Below, in pieces: positions 46,366 to 56,222 of a stretch of 64,000 nt of DNA (its first letter is position 1; each line of letters starts with the position of its first letter). The stretch is from Alteromonas antoniana (GTDB lineage Bacteria > Pseudomonadota > Gammaproteobacteria > Enterobacterales > Alteromonadaceae). The position numbers and the translations under genes were made by a program. Location: contig NZ_JAESDH010000017.1 of NCBI RefSeq assembly GCF_019249295.1, positions 1 through 64,000 of the forward strand, written 5' to 3'. The notes below the pieces were generated by a model. It had not been told where the DNA came from and did no database searches. It saw only the letters and a list, made by a program, of their open reading frames with translations.

Positions 46366-47541
46366 TTAGCGATGCCGCCTCAACTGAAGCAGAATATCCG
46401 TGTAGACGTCTTCTAATGTCACAAGATCAGACAGGTGAATATGCTCATTTACCTGATGTATGGTGTTGTTAGGCACCCCCAGCTCGACGACCTGAGTGCG
46501 CTCACTGGCATAAAATCGCCCGTCGGATGTCCCTCCGGAAGTGCTAATCGCCGGGAAGCGGCCGGTAGCCCGCTTAATGGCGCTTTCACAGTAGCGCATC
46601 AGGCATTGTTCTGAGCGGGGCTGGCTCATATACGCACGGCAAGGTCTGGACCAGCGCACTTTTGCGGTATCATCCGCGCCGTTAATCAGCGCGTGTAACA
46701 GCTCACACAGGCTATGCTGAGTAAAGTCGTTATCATACCGCACATTAAATTCGATACGCGCGGCTCCAGGCACCAGGTTGTCGGTAAACGTGCCGCTATT
46801 GAGATGCGTTATCTGCAGGCTGGTACCAGGAAAGTCGGCACTGCCCGCTTTCCAGGGATACCCTGTCAGCGCCTCAATGATCTTACTGGCCCGATGAATT
46901 GCGTTATCGCAGCTGTGTGGGTATGCCACGTGTCCCTGTTTTCCGGTTACTGTAATAGTCCCGGATAACGAACCACGGCGTCCGACCTTCATGGTATCGC
47001 CGGTACGCACAGATCCGGTCGGCTCACCGACGATGCACATGTCCAGAGACACGCCCGCATCATCCAGCCACTGCTTGATCCACTGCGAGCCGTACTCCGC
47101 CTCACCTTCTTCGTCACTGGTAATGAGCCACCAGTAACTGACATCATCACGGTTTAACGACGGTATGGCGCGCTCGGTTGCAGCCAGCATCGCAGCGATT
47201 CCGGTTTTCATATCAGCAGCACCGCGTCCATAGAGAATACTGTTGTTAACTACCGGGGAAAACGGCGCGGAATTCCACTTATCCAGTGGACCAGGAGGAA
47301 CAACGTCGGTATGTCCACTAAAAGCAAAATTAACCGGACCCTGCCCCCAACGTGCTATCAGGTTAGAGACCCCGTTGATCACATGCTGCTGACAGTGAAA
47401 ACCAAGCTTTGAAAGGCGGTGAATAAGAAATGTCTGGCAACCCGCGTCATTGGGAGTCACCGACTCCCTCGCCATCAGTATTTCAGCGAAGCGCAGGCTG
47501 CTGGTTTCGCTGTGAGAAGAAGATAAAACATTCAGTGTCAT
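46366..47541 (-). CDS. dapE: Succinyl-diaminopimelate desuccinylase
   Basis: DapE hydrolyses N-succinyl-LL-diaminopimelate in lysine and peptidoglycan synthesis. The zinc ligands are visible in order: H77 in SGHTDVVPPG, the Asp in GRGAADMKTG, the Glu pair in SDEEGEAEYG, the Glu in IVGEPTGS, and a C-terminal His in NNTIHQVNEHI. The 391 residues are slightly longer than E. coli DapE (375). It stands alone, followed by no clear terminator. Confidence 0.95.
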   Translation of the reverse strand: MTLNVLSSSHSETSSLRFAEILMARESVTPNDAGCQTFLIHRLSKLGFHCQQHVINGVSNLIARWGQGPVNFAFSGHTDVVPPGPLDKWNSAPFSPVVNNSILYGRGAADMKTGIAAMLAATERAIPSLNRDDVSYWWLITSDEEGEAEYGSQWIKQWLDDAGVSLDMCIVGEPTGSVRTGDTMKVGRRGSLSGTITVTGKQGHVAYPHSCDNAIHRASKIIEALTGYPWKAGSADFPGTSLQITHLNSGTFTDNLVPGAARIEFNVRYDNDFTQHSLCELLHALINGADDTAKVRWSRPCRAYMSQPRSEQCLMRYCESAIKRATGRFPAISTSGGTSDGRFYASERTQVVELGVPNNTIHQVNEHIHLSDLVTLEDVYTDILLQLRRHR

Positions 47542-47632
47542 TAACTAACTCAGAAGCAAAATTACGTTCAATCTGTATTAAACGCACCTTCTGTGACACT
47601 GAAATAACAGAAGCAATACAGATTAATGACAG

Positions 47633-47932
47633 TTAAAAATCATCAGTTACATCCAGAATTTCATGTGTCGCGGCAACCACTCTGACGAACTTATCTTCCA
47701 GTTGGATGGTCATTAACCCCAATTCGGGATCGCGATAGACAACTTCAGATGCCTCGAATAAGGTTCTGTCTAACGTGCTACCCACTTTAAGCTGTTGCTG
47801 CCAGCCTGCGGGCAGACTGAGTTGCTTGGCTCGTTGCTCTGCCTGTAACTGTACCGGACTATGACTTCTGTCAGCGGCCATGACACCAGAACTGACCAAC
47901 GCTGAAAGCACTAACGCTGCAAAAAAACGCAT
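47633..47932 (-). CDS. Small secreted protein of unknown function
   Basis: A 99-residue protein with a clear signal peptide (MRFFAALVLSALVSSGVMA, cleavage after about residue 20). The mature part is about 80 residues, charged, with no cysteine. Its ending (FVRVVAATHEILDV) and the LPAGW...VG spacing are vaguely like RcnB-family periplasmic proteins, but the resemblance is too weak to assign. ATG 47932 has CCGGAGAAA upstream; a longer frame to 48013 lacks a ribosome site. The gene lies 91 bases upstream of dapE in the same direction and may be cotranscribed. Confidence 0.65.
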   Translation of the reverse strand: MRFFAALVLSALVSSGVMAADRSHSPVQLQAEQRAKQLSLPAGWQQQLKVGSTLDRTLFEASEVVYRDPELGLMTIQLEDKFVRVVAATHEILDVTDDF

Positions 47933-48368
47933 AACAAATTTCTCCGGAAGATGAACTCTACATAACACGATGTAACCGCATAAAACACGCGGAGATACGC
48001 CGAAAACAAGCAATAACTATTCCCACCTTAGAATGGCTGACTTTTACTATTATTTTTCAATAAGATATAAATATTAAAAGAAAAATTCGCAGAAACTGTT
48101 AGTTTACAGTAAGTGAAAATGTTGCTGTTAAGGGACAGGGCACCTATAAGATGTTCACGGTGAATCAATGTCATTACTGTCACTGGCAGTAGCGATATCT
48201 TGTTGCGGGATGCATCAGCAAGGGTGAAGTTTCAGTAAACCGCTTTGAAGCGATCAGATATCATGGCATCGTGGTATAAAATAATACTGAGTGAATATGC
48301 AAACTTTCAAAGTTGCGACATTTTACTTAATCTGTTTCATTATTTCGGCGCCATTGAGGAGTATGTAG
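47933..48368. other. AT-rich divergent intergenic
   Basis: 436 bases between the divergent small secreted protein and the small membrane protein, visibly more AT-rich than the rest (for example 48040-48120). An extended -10-like TGGTATAAAAT occurs at about 48271-48282. The 61-codon frame at 48245-48430 has no ribosome site and conflicts with the better-supported small gene at 48369. Confidence 0.4.
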
Positions 48369-48539
48369 ATGCTGAAAATTATCGTGCTGATACCACTGGT
48401 GTTAAGCCTGCTCTGGTTTGGCTACCTTAAATCTAACGGCTATTCACTGGGCCAGGGAAAACAGGGTTTCACCTATATTCTGGTGATATCTCTGGTTATC
48501 GCAGGTTTCTACACGTTAATGCTCTATCTCACACATTAA
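48369..48539 (+). CDS. Small two-helix membrane protein
   Basis: A 56-residue frame starting ATG 48369 with GAGGAG seven bases upstream. The translation is two hydrophobic helices (about residues 3-20 and 35-54: LKIIVLIPLVLSLLWFGYL and YILVISLVIAGFYTLMLYL) joined by a short polar turn KSNGYSLGQGKQG. It has no charged C-terminus and no known motif. The good ribosome site, hydrophobic pattern and absence of stops make it a likely real gene; function unknown. Confidence 0.6.
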   Translation: MLKIIVLIPLVLSLLWFGYLKSNGYSLGQGKQGFTYILVISLVIAGFYTLMLYLTH

Positions 48540-48599
48540 TTATCGCAAGTAATTACAAGCCATCGGTCCATTTTGCCAATCCGCTGCAATAACGCACAC

Positions 48600-48627
48600 A
48601 AAAAAGCCGGCATAACGCCGGCTCTTT
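48600..48627 (-). terminator. ppiD terminator
   Basis: On the minus strand AGCCGGC, loop GTTAT, GCCGGCT (arms 48605-48611 and 48617-48623) is followed by T-run; it lies just after the ppiD stop. Confidence 0.9.
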
Positions 48628-48642
48628 AACATACTTCAAGAA

Positions 48643-50535
48643 TTACAGGTTCGGATTAATCGTAACTTCCGCCTGTTCACGAAGTGCATCGATATAAGTC
48701 TGATACATACTCTGACTGTACATCTGCGCAAGTTGCTGTTGCAATTGCGTACGTTGTTCATCAGCCAGCGCTTCGCCACTGTTCACAGCCAGCAGCTGAA
48801 CAATGCCAACATCGCCGGACGCCAGTGACGTCACTTCGGTGTTGCTACCTGATTCCGGAGACAAGCGGAACAGCGCATCTGCCATACCACGTGGGAGTTG
48901 TCCCCCATTGCGGGTAACGCCGTCATGGCTTTCCCAGGCAAGATCGTACTCATCGAGCATTGCGGTTACATCATTGCCTTCATTGAGTGATGCCACAACG
49001 TCTTGCGCCCAGCTTTGTGCGCGCTGCTGGGCTTTCTCAGCCTGAACGGTTGCCACAATGCCTTCTTTGACCTCTTCCAGCGCTTGTGTGCGCTGAGGTT
49101 GGTGCTCACGAACGCGCATTACGGCAACGGTGTTCTCACTTAATTCAACGATATCGCTGTTTACGCGATCTTCGATGAGTTCAGCAGAGAATGCAACATC
49201 GATGGCATTTGCCGAATCCAGTGGGACCGGCGCTGTGTTACGAGAATAAAACCCGGTTTCCTGAATCGTTCCGTTTACCGCTGCAGCGACATCGTCCAGA
49301 GAGTCAGGACGTTCAAATGCCACTTCTGCCATTGCAGTCTGCAGCTCGTAAAAACGCTCCATGGCTTTGTCTGAGGCTAGCCTGTCACGAATATCAGATT
49401 CTACTTCAGCAAGCGGTGTAACCTGCTCTGATTTAATATCTGTTAGCTTAATGATGTGGAAGCCAAATTCTGATTCAACCACGTCACTCACATCGCCCAC
49501 ATTTTGAAGCGCAAACGCTGCCTCATCAAAAGCAGGATCCATCATGTCCGGTGAGATGAAGTCAAGGTCGCCGCCATTTTCAGCAGAAAACGTATCATCG
49601 GAATAGGTTTCAGCAAGCTCAGCAAAATCTTCACCGCTGTTCACTTTCTCCAGAACCTCTTCCGCTTTTTGACGAGCGGCATCGGCATCATCACCCGCTT
49701 CAATCAGAATATGTGATACGCGGCGCTCTTCGTCCGTTCTGTATGCACCCATATTATTGTTGTAGTAGGTCTGAACTTCCTCATCAGAGACTTCAACATC
49801 TGCTTTGAGGTCTTCGGCATTAAGCAGAATATACGCAATATTCACGCGCTCATCAGTATCAAACGCCGTGATATTTTCATCGTAATAGGCCTGAATCTCT
49901 TCATCAGAAACAGTAATATCCGAGGCGAAAGCCTCTGCGCTAACCAGTACCGTTTTCGCATCGCGGGTCTGTTGCTGCAGGTCATAAGCGCGTTTCACTT
50001 CACCTGGCAACGCGAACTCGGAGCTATTTAGCGCCGCAGCAAGCTGTGATTGCGTCATCTGCGTGCGCATCATGCTCAAAAAGTCAGCGACCTGATAACC
50101 ATTCTGCCCCAGGATCGCTTTGAAGCGCTCGTTATCAAACTTACCGTCAAACTGAAACTCAGGCATGGTGGCGACGGCTTCGCGAATTTGTTTATCACTG
50201 ACGCGAAGACCCATCTCAGCCGCTTTTTGTTGGATGAGTTTTTCTGCGATAAGCCGATCCAACACATTACGGCGAAAATCCTGAAGGTAGCTCTCACTTG
50301 AGAACAAGGATGCAATGCCTTCACCGTATTGTGATTCCATTCTCTGGCGTTGGTTCTGGTAGGCGCGCTCAAGTTCCTGTGCACTTATTTCTTCGCCATT
50401 CACGGTCGCAGCTGCATTTGAACCTGACGATGTCAGATAGCTGCCTACACCTGCAAATACGAAACTAAGAACGATTAGACCGATTACGATCATCGCCCAA
50501 GGGCCTTGAGAACCTTCTCTGATTCTTTCTAGCAT
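48643..50535 (-). CDS. ppiD: Periplasmic chaperone PpiD
   Basis: A 630-residue inner-membrane-anchored periplasmic folding factor (E. coli 623). Single N-terminal anchor about 14-33 (AMIVIGLIVLSFVFAGVGS), SurA-like chaperone region, and one parvulin domain around 270-360 (EERRVSHILIEAGD, DFAELAETYSDD, FGFHIIKLTDI). It helps proteins leaving the Sec translocon. It follows hupB as in E. coli lon-hupB-ppiD, but with its own terminator and a 220-base gap. Confidence 0.95.
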   Translation of the reverse strand: MLERIREGSQGPWAMIVIGLIVLSFVFAGVGSYLTSSGSNAAATVNGEEISAQELERAYQNQRQRMESQYGEGIASLFSSESYLQDFRRNVLDRLIAEKLIQQKAAEMGLRVSDKQIREAVATMPEFQFDGKFDNERFKAILGQNGYQVADFLSMMRTQMTQSQLAAALNSSEFALPGEVKRAYDLQQQTRDAKTVLVSAEAFASDITVSDEEIQAYYDENITAFDTDERVNIAYILLNAEDLKADVEVSDEEVQTYYNNNMGAYRTDEERRVSHILIEAGDDADAARQKAEEVLEKVNSGEDFAELAETYSDDTFSAENGGDLDFISPDMMDPAFDEAAFALQNVGDVSDVVESEFGFHIIKLTDIKSEQVTPLAEVESDIRDRLASDKAMERFYELQTAMAEVAFERPDSLDDVAAAVNGTIQETGFYSRNTAPVPLDSANAIDVAFSAELIEDRVNSDIVELSENTVAVMRVREHQPQRTQALEEVKEGIVATVQAEKAQQRAQSWAQDVVASLNEGNDVTAMLDEYDLAWESHDGVTRNGGQLPRGMADALFRLSPESGSNTEVTSLASGDVGIVQLLAVNSGEALADEQRTQLQQQLAQMYSQSMYQTYIDALREQAEVTINPNL

Positions 50536-50710
50536 GATTAAATTTCAACTCCGTTGCTTACAACAATTGCCCCTGACGTTAAGTAACGTGCCAACTAATG
50601 TGGAGGCGGGCAAAATAAGCGGTGATTATAGCGTAATACCTAACCGAAACGCGAAACTTTTACGCGTTCTTGCGGCCGTTTTGATACCACAAATTTGCGT
50701 GCACAAATAA

Positions 50711-50740
50711 AAAAGGCGATGGACATGCCATCGCCTTTTC
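50711..50740 (-). terminator. hupB terminator
   Basis: GGCGATGG and CCATCGCC (50715-50722 and 50728-50735) form a perfect eight-base stem with a five-base loop; on the minus strand it is followed by a T-run. Located 17 bases after the hupB stop. Confidence 0.93.
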
Positions 50741-50756
50741 GAATTGTTTTTTGCGC

Positions 50757-51029
50757 TTAGTTACAAGCGTCTTTCAGAGCTTTACCTGCTTTGAAAGAAG
50801 GCACTTTCGCTGCAGAAATCTGAATAGTCTCACCAGTCTGTGGGTTACGGCCACTGCGAGCTGAACGCTCACGAACTGAGAAAGTACCGAAACCAACCAG
50901 TGCAACCTGATCGCCGTCTTTAAGTGCTGCTGTTACTGAGTCAGTGAATGCGTCAAGAGCGCGGCCAGCAGCTGCTTTAGAAATGTCTGCACCAGCAGCG
51001 ATTTGGTCGATAAGTTGAGACTTGTTCAC
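50757..51029 (-). CDS. hupB: DNA-binding protein HU-beta
   Basis: A 90-residue histone-like protein with the HU signature [21 protein letters not shown] and the N-terminal [13 protein letters not shown] bends and compacts DNA as a dimer. Position between lon and ppiD identifies it as the beta-type gene. It has its own sigma-70 promoter and terminator. Confidence 0.97.
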   Translation of the reverse strand: MNKSQLIDQIAAGADISKAAAGRALDAFTDSVTAALKDGDQVALVGFGTFSVRERSARSGRNPQTGETIQISAAKVPSFKAGKALKDACN

Positions 51030-51088
51030 AATTATGATCCCCTTCGATTGTTATTATATGGTTGTCCAATACACTTGTTTGCTTGGAC

Positions 51089-51117
51089 GTTATAACAAGC
51101 TTGATTATTAACATCAA
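51089..51117 (-). promoter_or_regulatory. hupB promoter
   Basis: Minus strand: TTGATG (51117-51112), 17-base spacer, TATAAC (51094-51089), about 60 bases before the hupB ATG. The region also contains the TTGAT...ATCAA inverted repeat within the spacer. Confidence 0.8.
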
Positions 51118-51289
51118 GCAACATGTTACAAATAATTAACTTTTAATGAATCGCTGCAATCCCTTTAGTGACAAGGCTTCAAGCGAGTACTCAGTAAAGG
51201 TAACACAACTTCTGAGACTTGAAAGCCCTAATTTTAAAAAAATCGGCGTTTCGTTGTTTTTATGGTTAATTTTTGTACTATTTTATTAA

Positions 51290-51311
51290 AAAAGGCGCTA
51301 CAGCCCTTGTA
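51290..51311 (-). terminator. Weak lon terminator
   Basis: Minus strand: AAGGGC, loop TGTA, GCGCCTT with a bulged G, followed by six Ts. It lies about 30 bases beyond the lon stop. Confidence 0.55.
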
Positions 51312-51338
51312 AATCACGTGCTGCAGCATTCCGATTGG

Positions 51339-53693
51339 TTATTTAGCGTCCACTACCTGAAACGATTCTACCGGTTCTTGCAAAGCGATATCCAGAACCT
51401 CATCAATCCATTTTACTGGGTGAATGTCTAAATCTTTTTTCACATTGTCTGGGATTTCTTCCAGATCACGTTCATTCTCTTTTGGTATCACTACGGTTTT
51501 AATGCCGCCACGGTGAGCCGCTAATAACTTTTCCTTAAGTCCACCAATGGCAAGAACCTCACCACGCAATGTGATTTCTCCTGTCATGGCCACTTCGCAT
51601 TTCACCGGGTTTCCGGTTAGCGTCGAGACCAGCGCCGTACACATGGCGATACCCGCACTCGGACCGTCTTTTGGTGTGGCACCTTCTGGTACGTGAACAT
51701 GAATATCACGTTTCTCATAGAAATCAGCGTTAATACGCAATTTGTCAGCTCGGCTTCTGACCACCGTCATGGCGGCTTTAATCGACTCCTGCATAACGTC
51801 ACCGAGTGAACCCGTAGAGGTCATTTTGCCCTTGCCTGGTACGGCGGTGGTTTCAATGGTTAGCAAGTCGCCGCCAACCTGAGTCCATGCCAGACCGGTA
51901 ACCTGACCAATCTGGTTGTCTTTATCGGCTTTTCCATAGTCGAAACGCTGCACGCCAAGAAAATCTTTCAGATTGTCCTGATTCACTACGACAGTATCTT
52001 TGCTTTTGCTTAGCAGGATATCTTTTACGGCTTTACGGCACACTTTCGATATTTCCCGCTCAAGATTACGCACCCCGGCTTCCCGCGTGTAATAACGGAT
52101 AATGCCGATGATCGCAGATTCTGTAATGTCCAGTTCTTTCTTCTTAAGTCCGTTACGTTCCATCTGTTTGCTTATCAGATGGCGCGTCGCAATATTAAGC
52201 TTTTCATCCTCGGTGTAGCCCGAAAGACGAATCACTTCCATGCGGTCAAGCAGCGGCCCCGGAATATTCATGCTGTTAGACGTCGCCACGAACATAACGT
52301 CAGACAGGTCGTAGTCGACCTCCAGGTAATGATCACTGAAGCTGTTATTCTGTTCGGGGTCCAGCACTTCTAACAACGCCGAAGACGGATCGCCGCGCAT
52401 ATCTGCTGACATCTTGTCAATTTCGTCTAACAGGAACAGCGGGTTTTTCACGCCCACTTTCGCCATCTTCTGAATCAGCTTGCCCGGAAGTGAGCCAATG
52501 TAAGTGCGACGGTGACCGCGAATTTCCGCCTCATCCCGCACACCGCCCAGCGCCATGCGGACATACTTTCTTCCGGTAGCCTTGGCGATAGACTGACCCA
52601 GTGAGGTTTTACCTACCCCTGGCGGTCCCACAAGACACAGGATCGGGCCCTTAAGCTTCTTAACTCGCTGCTGCACCGCGAGATACTCAACGATGCGCTC
52701 TTTTACCTTCTCCAGACCATAATGATCGGCATCCAGAACCTGTTCGGCGCGGGACAAATCTTTTTTCACCGGGCTGCGCTTATTCCACGGCACATTCGTC
52801 AGCCATTCGATATAGCTGCGAACCACTGTTGCCTCTGCTGACATCGGCGACATCATTTTCAGCTTCTGCAGTTCGGCTTTCGCTTTGTCCTCAGCCTCTT
52901 TCGGCATTTTGGCGTCTTCAATCTTTTTACTCAGCGCTTCAAATTCATCAGGCGCATCGTCCAGCTCACCGAGTTCTTTCTGAATCGCTTTCATTTGCTC
53001 ATTCAGGTAATACTCACGCTGGCTTTTTTCCATCTGCTTTTTCACGCGGGTACGAATTTTCTTCTCTACCTGCAACAGATCGATTTCACCTTCCATCAGT
53101 GCCATGAGATATTCCAGACGTTCATTAACGCCTTTCATTTCAAGCACTTTTTGTTTTTCGGTGAGTTTCAGTGGCATGTGGGCAGCCATGGTGTCGGCAA
53201 GACGCGCTGCATCTTCAATACCATTAAGCGACGTGAGTACTTCCGGCGGAATTTTCTTGTTCAGCTTTACGTATCCCTCAAACTGAGAAACCGCAGAGCG
53301 GATCAACACTTCCTGCTCGCTTTCAGAAAGCGTTTCATCTTCTACCCGGCTGACTGTCGCAGTAAAATACGGTTCAGACTGTGTATAGTCACCAATTTCA
53401 CCACGAACATTCCCCTCAACAAGCACTTTCACTGTGCCGTCAGGTAACTTTAACAGTTGCAGAATGGTCGCTATGGTCCCCACGCTGTAAATATCATCCG
53501 ACTCCGGCTCATCAACACCGGCATCCTTTTGCGCAACCAGGAATATTTGTTTGTCGTTTTCCATCGCCGCTTCCAGGCAACGAATAGACTTTTCTCGTCC
53601 TACAAACAAAGGTATGACCATGTGCGGGTACACTACCACGTCCCGTAACGCGAGTACGGGAATTTCAATGCGATTATCGCGCTCGTCTGTCAT
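51339..53693 (-). CDS. lon: ATP-dependent protease Lon
   Basis: A 784-residue protease, the same length as E. coli Lon. N-terminal substrate-binding domain, AAA module with Walker [18 protein letters not shown] Walker B, and a C-terminal protease domain with the catalytic Ser in [10 protein letters not shown] and Lys in [14 protein letters not shown]. It degrades misfolded and regulatory proteins. A sigma-32-type promoter lies directly upstream; hupB follows. Confidence 0.98.
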   Translation of the reverse strand: MTDERDNRIEIPVLALRDVVVYPHMVIPLFVGREKSIRCLEAAMENDKQIFLVAQKDAGVDEPESDDIYSVGTIATILQLLKLPDGTVKVLVEGNVRGEIGDYTQSEPYFTATVSRVEDETLSESEQEVLIRSAVSQFEGYVKLNKKIPPEVLTSLNGIEDAARLADTMAAHMPLKLTEKQKVLEMKGVNERLEYLMALMEGEIDLLQVEKKIRTRVKKQMEKSQREYYLNEQMKAIQKELGELDDAPDEFEALSKKIEDAKMPKEAEDKAKAELQKLKMMSPMSAEATVVRSYIEWLTNVPWNKRSPVKKDLSRAEQVLDADHYGLEKVKERIVEYLAVQQRVKKLKGPILCLVGPPGVGKTSLGQSIAKATGRKYVRMALGGVRDEAEIRGHRRTYIGSLPGKLIQKMAKVGVKNPLFLLDEIDKMSADMRGDPSSALLEVLDPEQNNSFSDHYLEVDYDLSDVMFVATSNSMNIPGPLLDRMEVIRLSGYTEDEKLNIATRHLISKQMERNGLKKKELDITESAIIGIIRYYTREAGVRNLEREISKVCRKAVKDILLSKSKDTVVVNQDNLKDFLGVQRFDYGKADKDNQIGQVTGLAWTQVGGDLLTIETTAVPGKGKMTSTGSLGDVMQESIKAAMTVVRSRADKLRINADFYEKRDIHVHVPEGATPKDGPSAGIAMCTALVSTLTGNPVKCEVAMTGEITLRGEVLAIGGLKEKLLAAHRGGIKTVVIPKENERDLEEIPDNVKKDLDIHPVKWIDEVLDIALQEPVESFQVVDAK

Positions 53694-53727
53694 ACGTGCT
53701 CTCTATCTCTTTTAGCAATGTCGATTT

Positions 53728-53755
53728 ATATGGGGATGCGATGACAAAGTTCAAT
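53728..53755 (-). promoter_or_regulatory. Sigma-32-type promoter of lon
   Basis: Minus strand: ATTGAAC (53755-53749), 13-base spacer, CCCCATAT (53735-53728). It agrees with the heat-shock consensus CTTGAAA / CCCCATnT and would start transcription about 25-30 bases before the lon ATG. Lon is a sigma-32 gene in E. coli. Confidence 0.75.
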
Positions 53756-54122
53756 CCGGTTTTTGATTCAGAGGGTCTTTGGGTGATGCCGCAATCCTTT
53801 CTTTCACCATTATCGATTTTACGCGGAATGGCAACCCTTTCTTATATCGGTGTTACGCATAAATGGGGATGCCCCGCTATTACGACGTAATTTGTACAGA
53901 ATACATGCAAATCGGTTCGGTATGAGTGGCAGCTCCCCTTACTCTGCACCCCGGCAATACCTTTTCAAAACCGCTTTTTCCTGCTGTTACTTTTAGCTAT
54001 TCACGATGACAAAGCACTGCGGCACTGTGGCCGGACACCTGCAAATTTGTAGGCATTACGTTTTTGCAAAATCTCTTATGGCGGTGATGCTACAAACTTC
54101 GCGGATCGTAAAAAGCGGGCAC

Positions 54123-54146
54123 AAAAAAAGGCCCGCAGGCCTTTTT
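54123..54146 (-). terminator. clpX terminator
   Basis: AGGCC and GGCCT (54129-54133 and 54138-54142) with loop CGCA; on the minus strand followed by seven Ts. It abuts the clpX stop. Confidence 0.88.
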
Positions 54147-55421
54147 CTATTCGGATGCGGCTTTCTTATCCGCATTGTCGTATATCAGGATGGGTTTTGA
54201 CTCCCCTCTGATAACGGTTTCATCAATGACGACCTTACTGACATTATCCATGGACGGTAAGTCATACATAGTATCTAACAATACAGCCTCAACGATTGAC
54301 CGTAAGCCACGTGCTCCGGTTTTACGATGCATTGCCTTTTTCGCTATGGCGTAAAGGGCATCTTCACGGAACTCAAGCTCGGTATCTTCCAGCGCGAACA
54401 ACGCGCCATACTGCTTGGTAATGGCGTTTTTAGGCTCACGAAGGATTTGGATCAGGGCTTCTTCACTCAGCTCTTCTAAGCTGGTCACAACGGGAAGACG
54501 ACCGATGAACTCAGGGATAAGCCCGTATTTCACCAAATCTTCCGGCTCTACCTGCTTGAACAGCTCACTGACCTTTTTATCGTCTTCTTTGGATTTCACT
54601 TTTGCACCAAAGCCGATACCCGAGCCAGTCTGCGCTCGCTGCTGAATTACCTTATCCAGGCCAGCGAATGCCCCACCACAGATAAACAGGATCTTAGAGG
54701 TATCAACCTGCAAAAACTCCTGCTGCGGATGCTTACGGCCACCTTGCGGCGGAACCGATGCGACAGTGCCTTCGATTAACTTCAACAGGGCTTGCTGAAC
54801 GCCTTCTCCAGACACATCCCGGGTAATCGACGGGTTATCTGACTTGCGTGAAATTTTGTCGATTTCATCAATGTAAACAATGCCGCGCTGGGCCTTCTCT
54901 ACATCGTAATCGCATTTCTGTAGCAGCTTCTGAATGATGTTTTCAACATCTTCACCCACGTAACCGGCTTCGGTCAGTGTCGTTGCATCCGCCATGGTGA
55001 AAGGAACATCCAGCAGGCGCGCCAGCGTTTCCGCCAGCAGTGTTTTACCACTACCTGTAGGGCCAATAAGTAGAATGTTACTTTTGCCCAACTCAACGCC
55101 ATCATGAACATCGCCATTGCGAAGACGTTTATAGTGATTGTATACCGCTACCGACAACACCTTTTTCGCGTGCTCCTGACCGATAACATAATCGTTCAGG
55201 TGCCCGTGGATCTCGTGAGGTTTAGGAAGTGCGTCCTGCTTTTGCTTAGGCGCAATCTCTTTAATCTCTTCACGAATGATGTCGTTACACAGCTCAACGC
55301 ACTCATCACAAATGAATACCGATGGTCCTGCAATTAGCTTTCTTACTTCGTGTTGGCTTTTGCCACAAAACGAGCAGTACAGTAATTTGTTGTCACCGTC
55401 ACCGTTCTGTTTATCACTCAT
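54147..55421 (-). CDS. clpX: ClpX unfoldase
   Basis: The 424-residue AAA+ ATPase subunit of ClpXP (E. coli 424). N-terminal zinc-binding domain CSFCGK...CDECVELC, Walker A GPTGSGKT, Walker B IDEIDKI, and the ClpP-docking IGF loop within [10 protein letters not shown]. It unfolds substrates for ClpP. Follows clpP after 73 bases. Confidence 0.98.
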   Translation of the reverse strand: MSDKQNGDGDNKLLYCSFCGKSQHEVRKLIAGPSVFICDECVELCNDIIREEIKEIAPKQKQDALPKPHEIHGHLNDYVIGQEHAKKVLSVAVYNHYKRLRNGDVHDGVELGKSNILLIGPTGSGKTLLAETLARLLDVPFTMADATTLTEAGYVGEDVENIIQKLLQKCDYDVEKAQRGIVYIDEIDKISRKSDNPSITRDVSGEGVQQALLKLIEGTVASVPPQGGRKHPQQEFLQVDTSKILFICGGAFAGLDKVIQQRAQTGSGIGFGAKVKSKEDDKKVSELFKQVEPEDLVKYGLIPEFIGRLPVVTSLEELSEEALIQILREPKNAITKQYGALFALEDTELEFREDALYAIAKKAMHRKTGARGLRSIVEAVLLDTMYDLPSMDNVSKVVIDETVIRGESKPILIYDNADKKAASE

Positions 55422-55494
55422 TACGTTTGCCTCTGCCTTGCCTGAACTGAAAACGAGAAGTGTGAAATCACACGTTCAGGATACTATAACTATA

Positions 55495-56124
55495 CTACTT
55501 CGTAGTGGCTGCGTCAGATCGATTTGTTAGAACCTGATCAATAATGCCGTATTCTTTCGCTTCAGTCGCAGATAAAAAGTTATCACGGTCCGTATCCCGT
55601 GCAACGGTCTCATAGTCCTGACCGGTGTGCTGCGCCATCAGTCGGTTCAGCTTCTCTTTAATAGACAGGATCTCTTTAGCGTGAATTTCAAAATCAGACG
55701 CCTGTCCCTGGAAACCACCTAATGGCTGGTGAATCATTACGCGCGAGTTCGGCAGGCAGTAACGCTTGCCTTTCGCGCCACCAGACAACAGGAATGCGCC
55801 CATGCTGGCTGCTTGCCCGACACACACGGTACTTACATCAGGTTTAATGAAATTCATGGTGTCATAAATCGCCATGCCAGCTGTCACTGAACCACCTGGC
55901 GAGTTGATGTACAGGAAGATGTCCTTTTCAGGGTTCTCCGCTTCCAAAAACAGCATTTGGGCTACAATAAGGTTAGCCATGTGGTCTTCCACCTGTCCAA
56001 CCAGAAAGATCACGTTCTCTTTTAAAAGACGTGAGTAGATGTCATAAGAACGCTCACCTTTGGAAGTTTGCTCAACAACCATGGGAACAAGTGCATTCAT
56101 CGGATCAAACGGGGTATTAGTCAT
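55495..56124 (-). CDS. clpP: ClpP protease subunit
   Basis: A 209-residue serine protease forming the 14-mer core of ClpXP. The triad is Ser107 (GQAASMGA), His132 (MIHQPLGG) and Asp181 (DTDRDNF), matching E. coli positions after a four-residue offset. Between tig and clpX as in most gammaproteobacteria; separated from tig by a terminator, so it also needs its own promoter or readthrough. Confidence 0.98.
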   Translation of the reverse strand: MTNTPFDPMNALVPMVVEQTSKGERSYDIYSRLLKENVIFLVGQVEDHMANLIVAQMLFLEAENPEKDIFLYINSPGGSVTAGMAIYDTMNFIKPDVSTVCVGQAASMGAFLLSGGAKGKRYCLPNSRVMIHQPLGGFQGQASDFEIHAKEILSIKEKLNRLMAQHTGQDYETVARDTDRDNFLSATEAKEYGIIDQVLTNRSDAATTK

Positions 56125-56155
56125 AGCTACCTTGAATTCTTAGCGTTAAAAACAA

Positions 56156-56182
56156 AAATGCTCGGAAGGCTCCGAGCATTTA
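56156..56182 (-). terminator. tig terminator
   Basis: AAATGCTCGGA and TCCGAGCATTT form an 11-base stem with a short loop; on the minus strand followed by TTTTTGTTTTT. Lies between tig and clpP and may attenuate rather than fully stop transcription into clpP. Confidence 0.9.
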
Positions 56183-56222
56183 AGCAGTTGCTGACAGGTT
56201 AAGTCAATCAGACAGTAAAAAA

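Larger units (their letters stand above)
51030..51338. other. Intergenic, lon to hupB
   Basis: 309 AT-rich bases holding the hupB promoter (51089-51117) and the weak lon terminator (about 51290-51311). Nothing else was recognised. Confidence 0.5.
53694..54146. other. Intergenic, clpX to lon
   Basis: 453 bases. The lon heat-shock promoter lies at 53728-53755 and the clpX terminator at 54123-54146. A second CCCCAT within a GGGGCATCCCC palindrome (53863-53875) lacks a matching -35. No gene is supported. Confidence 0.5.

Noticed and set aside
48245..48430. 61-codon frame overlapping the small membrane protein gene
   Set aside because: No ribosome site; the 56-codon frame at 48369 has a strong one and a coherent membrane pattern.
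53863..53875. Second CCCCAT (sigma-32-like -10) upstream of lon
   Set aside because: Part of a GGGGCATCCCC palindrome with no -35 at the right distance; the site at 53728-53755 is better.
53696..53890. 64-codon frame upstream of lon
   Set aside because: It covers the lon heat-shock promoter and has no ribosome site.
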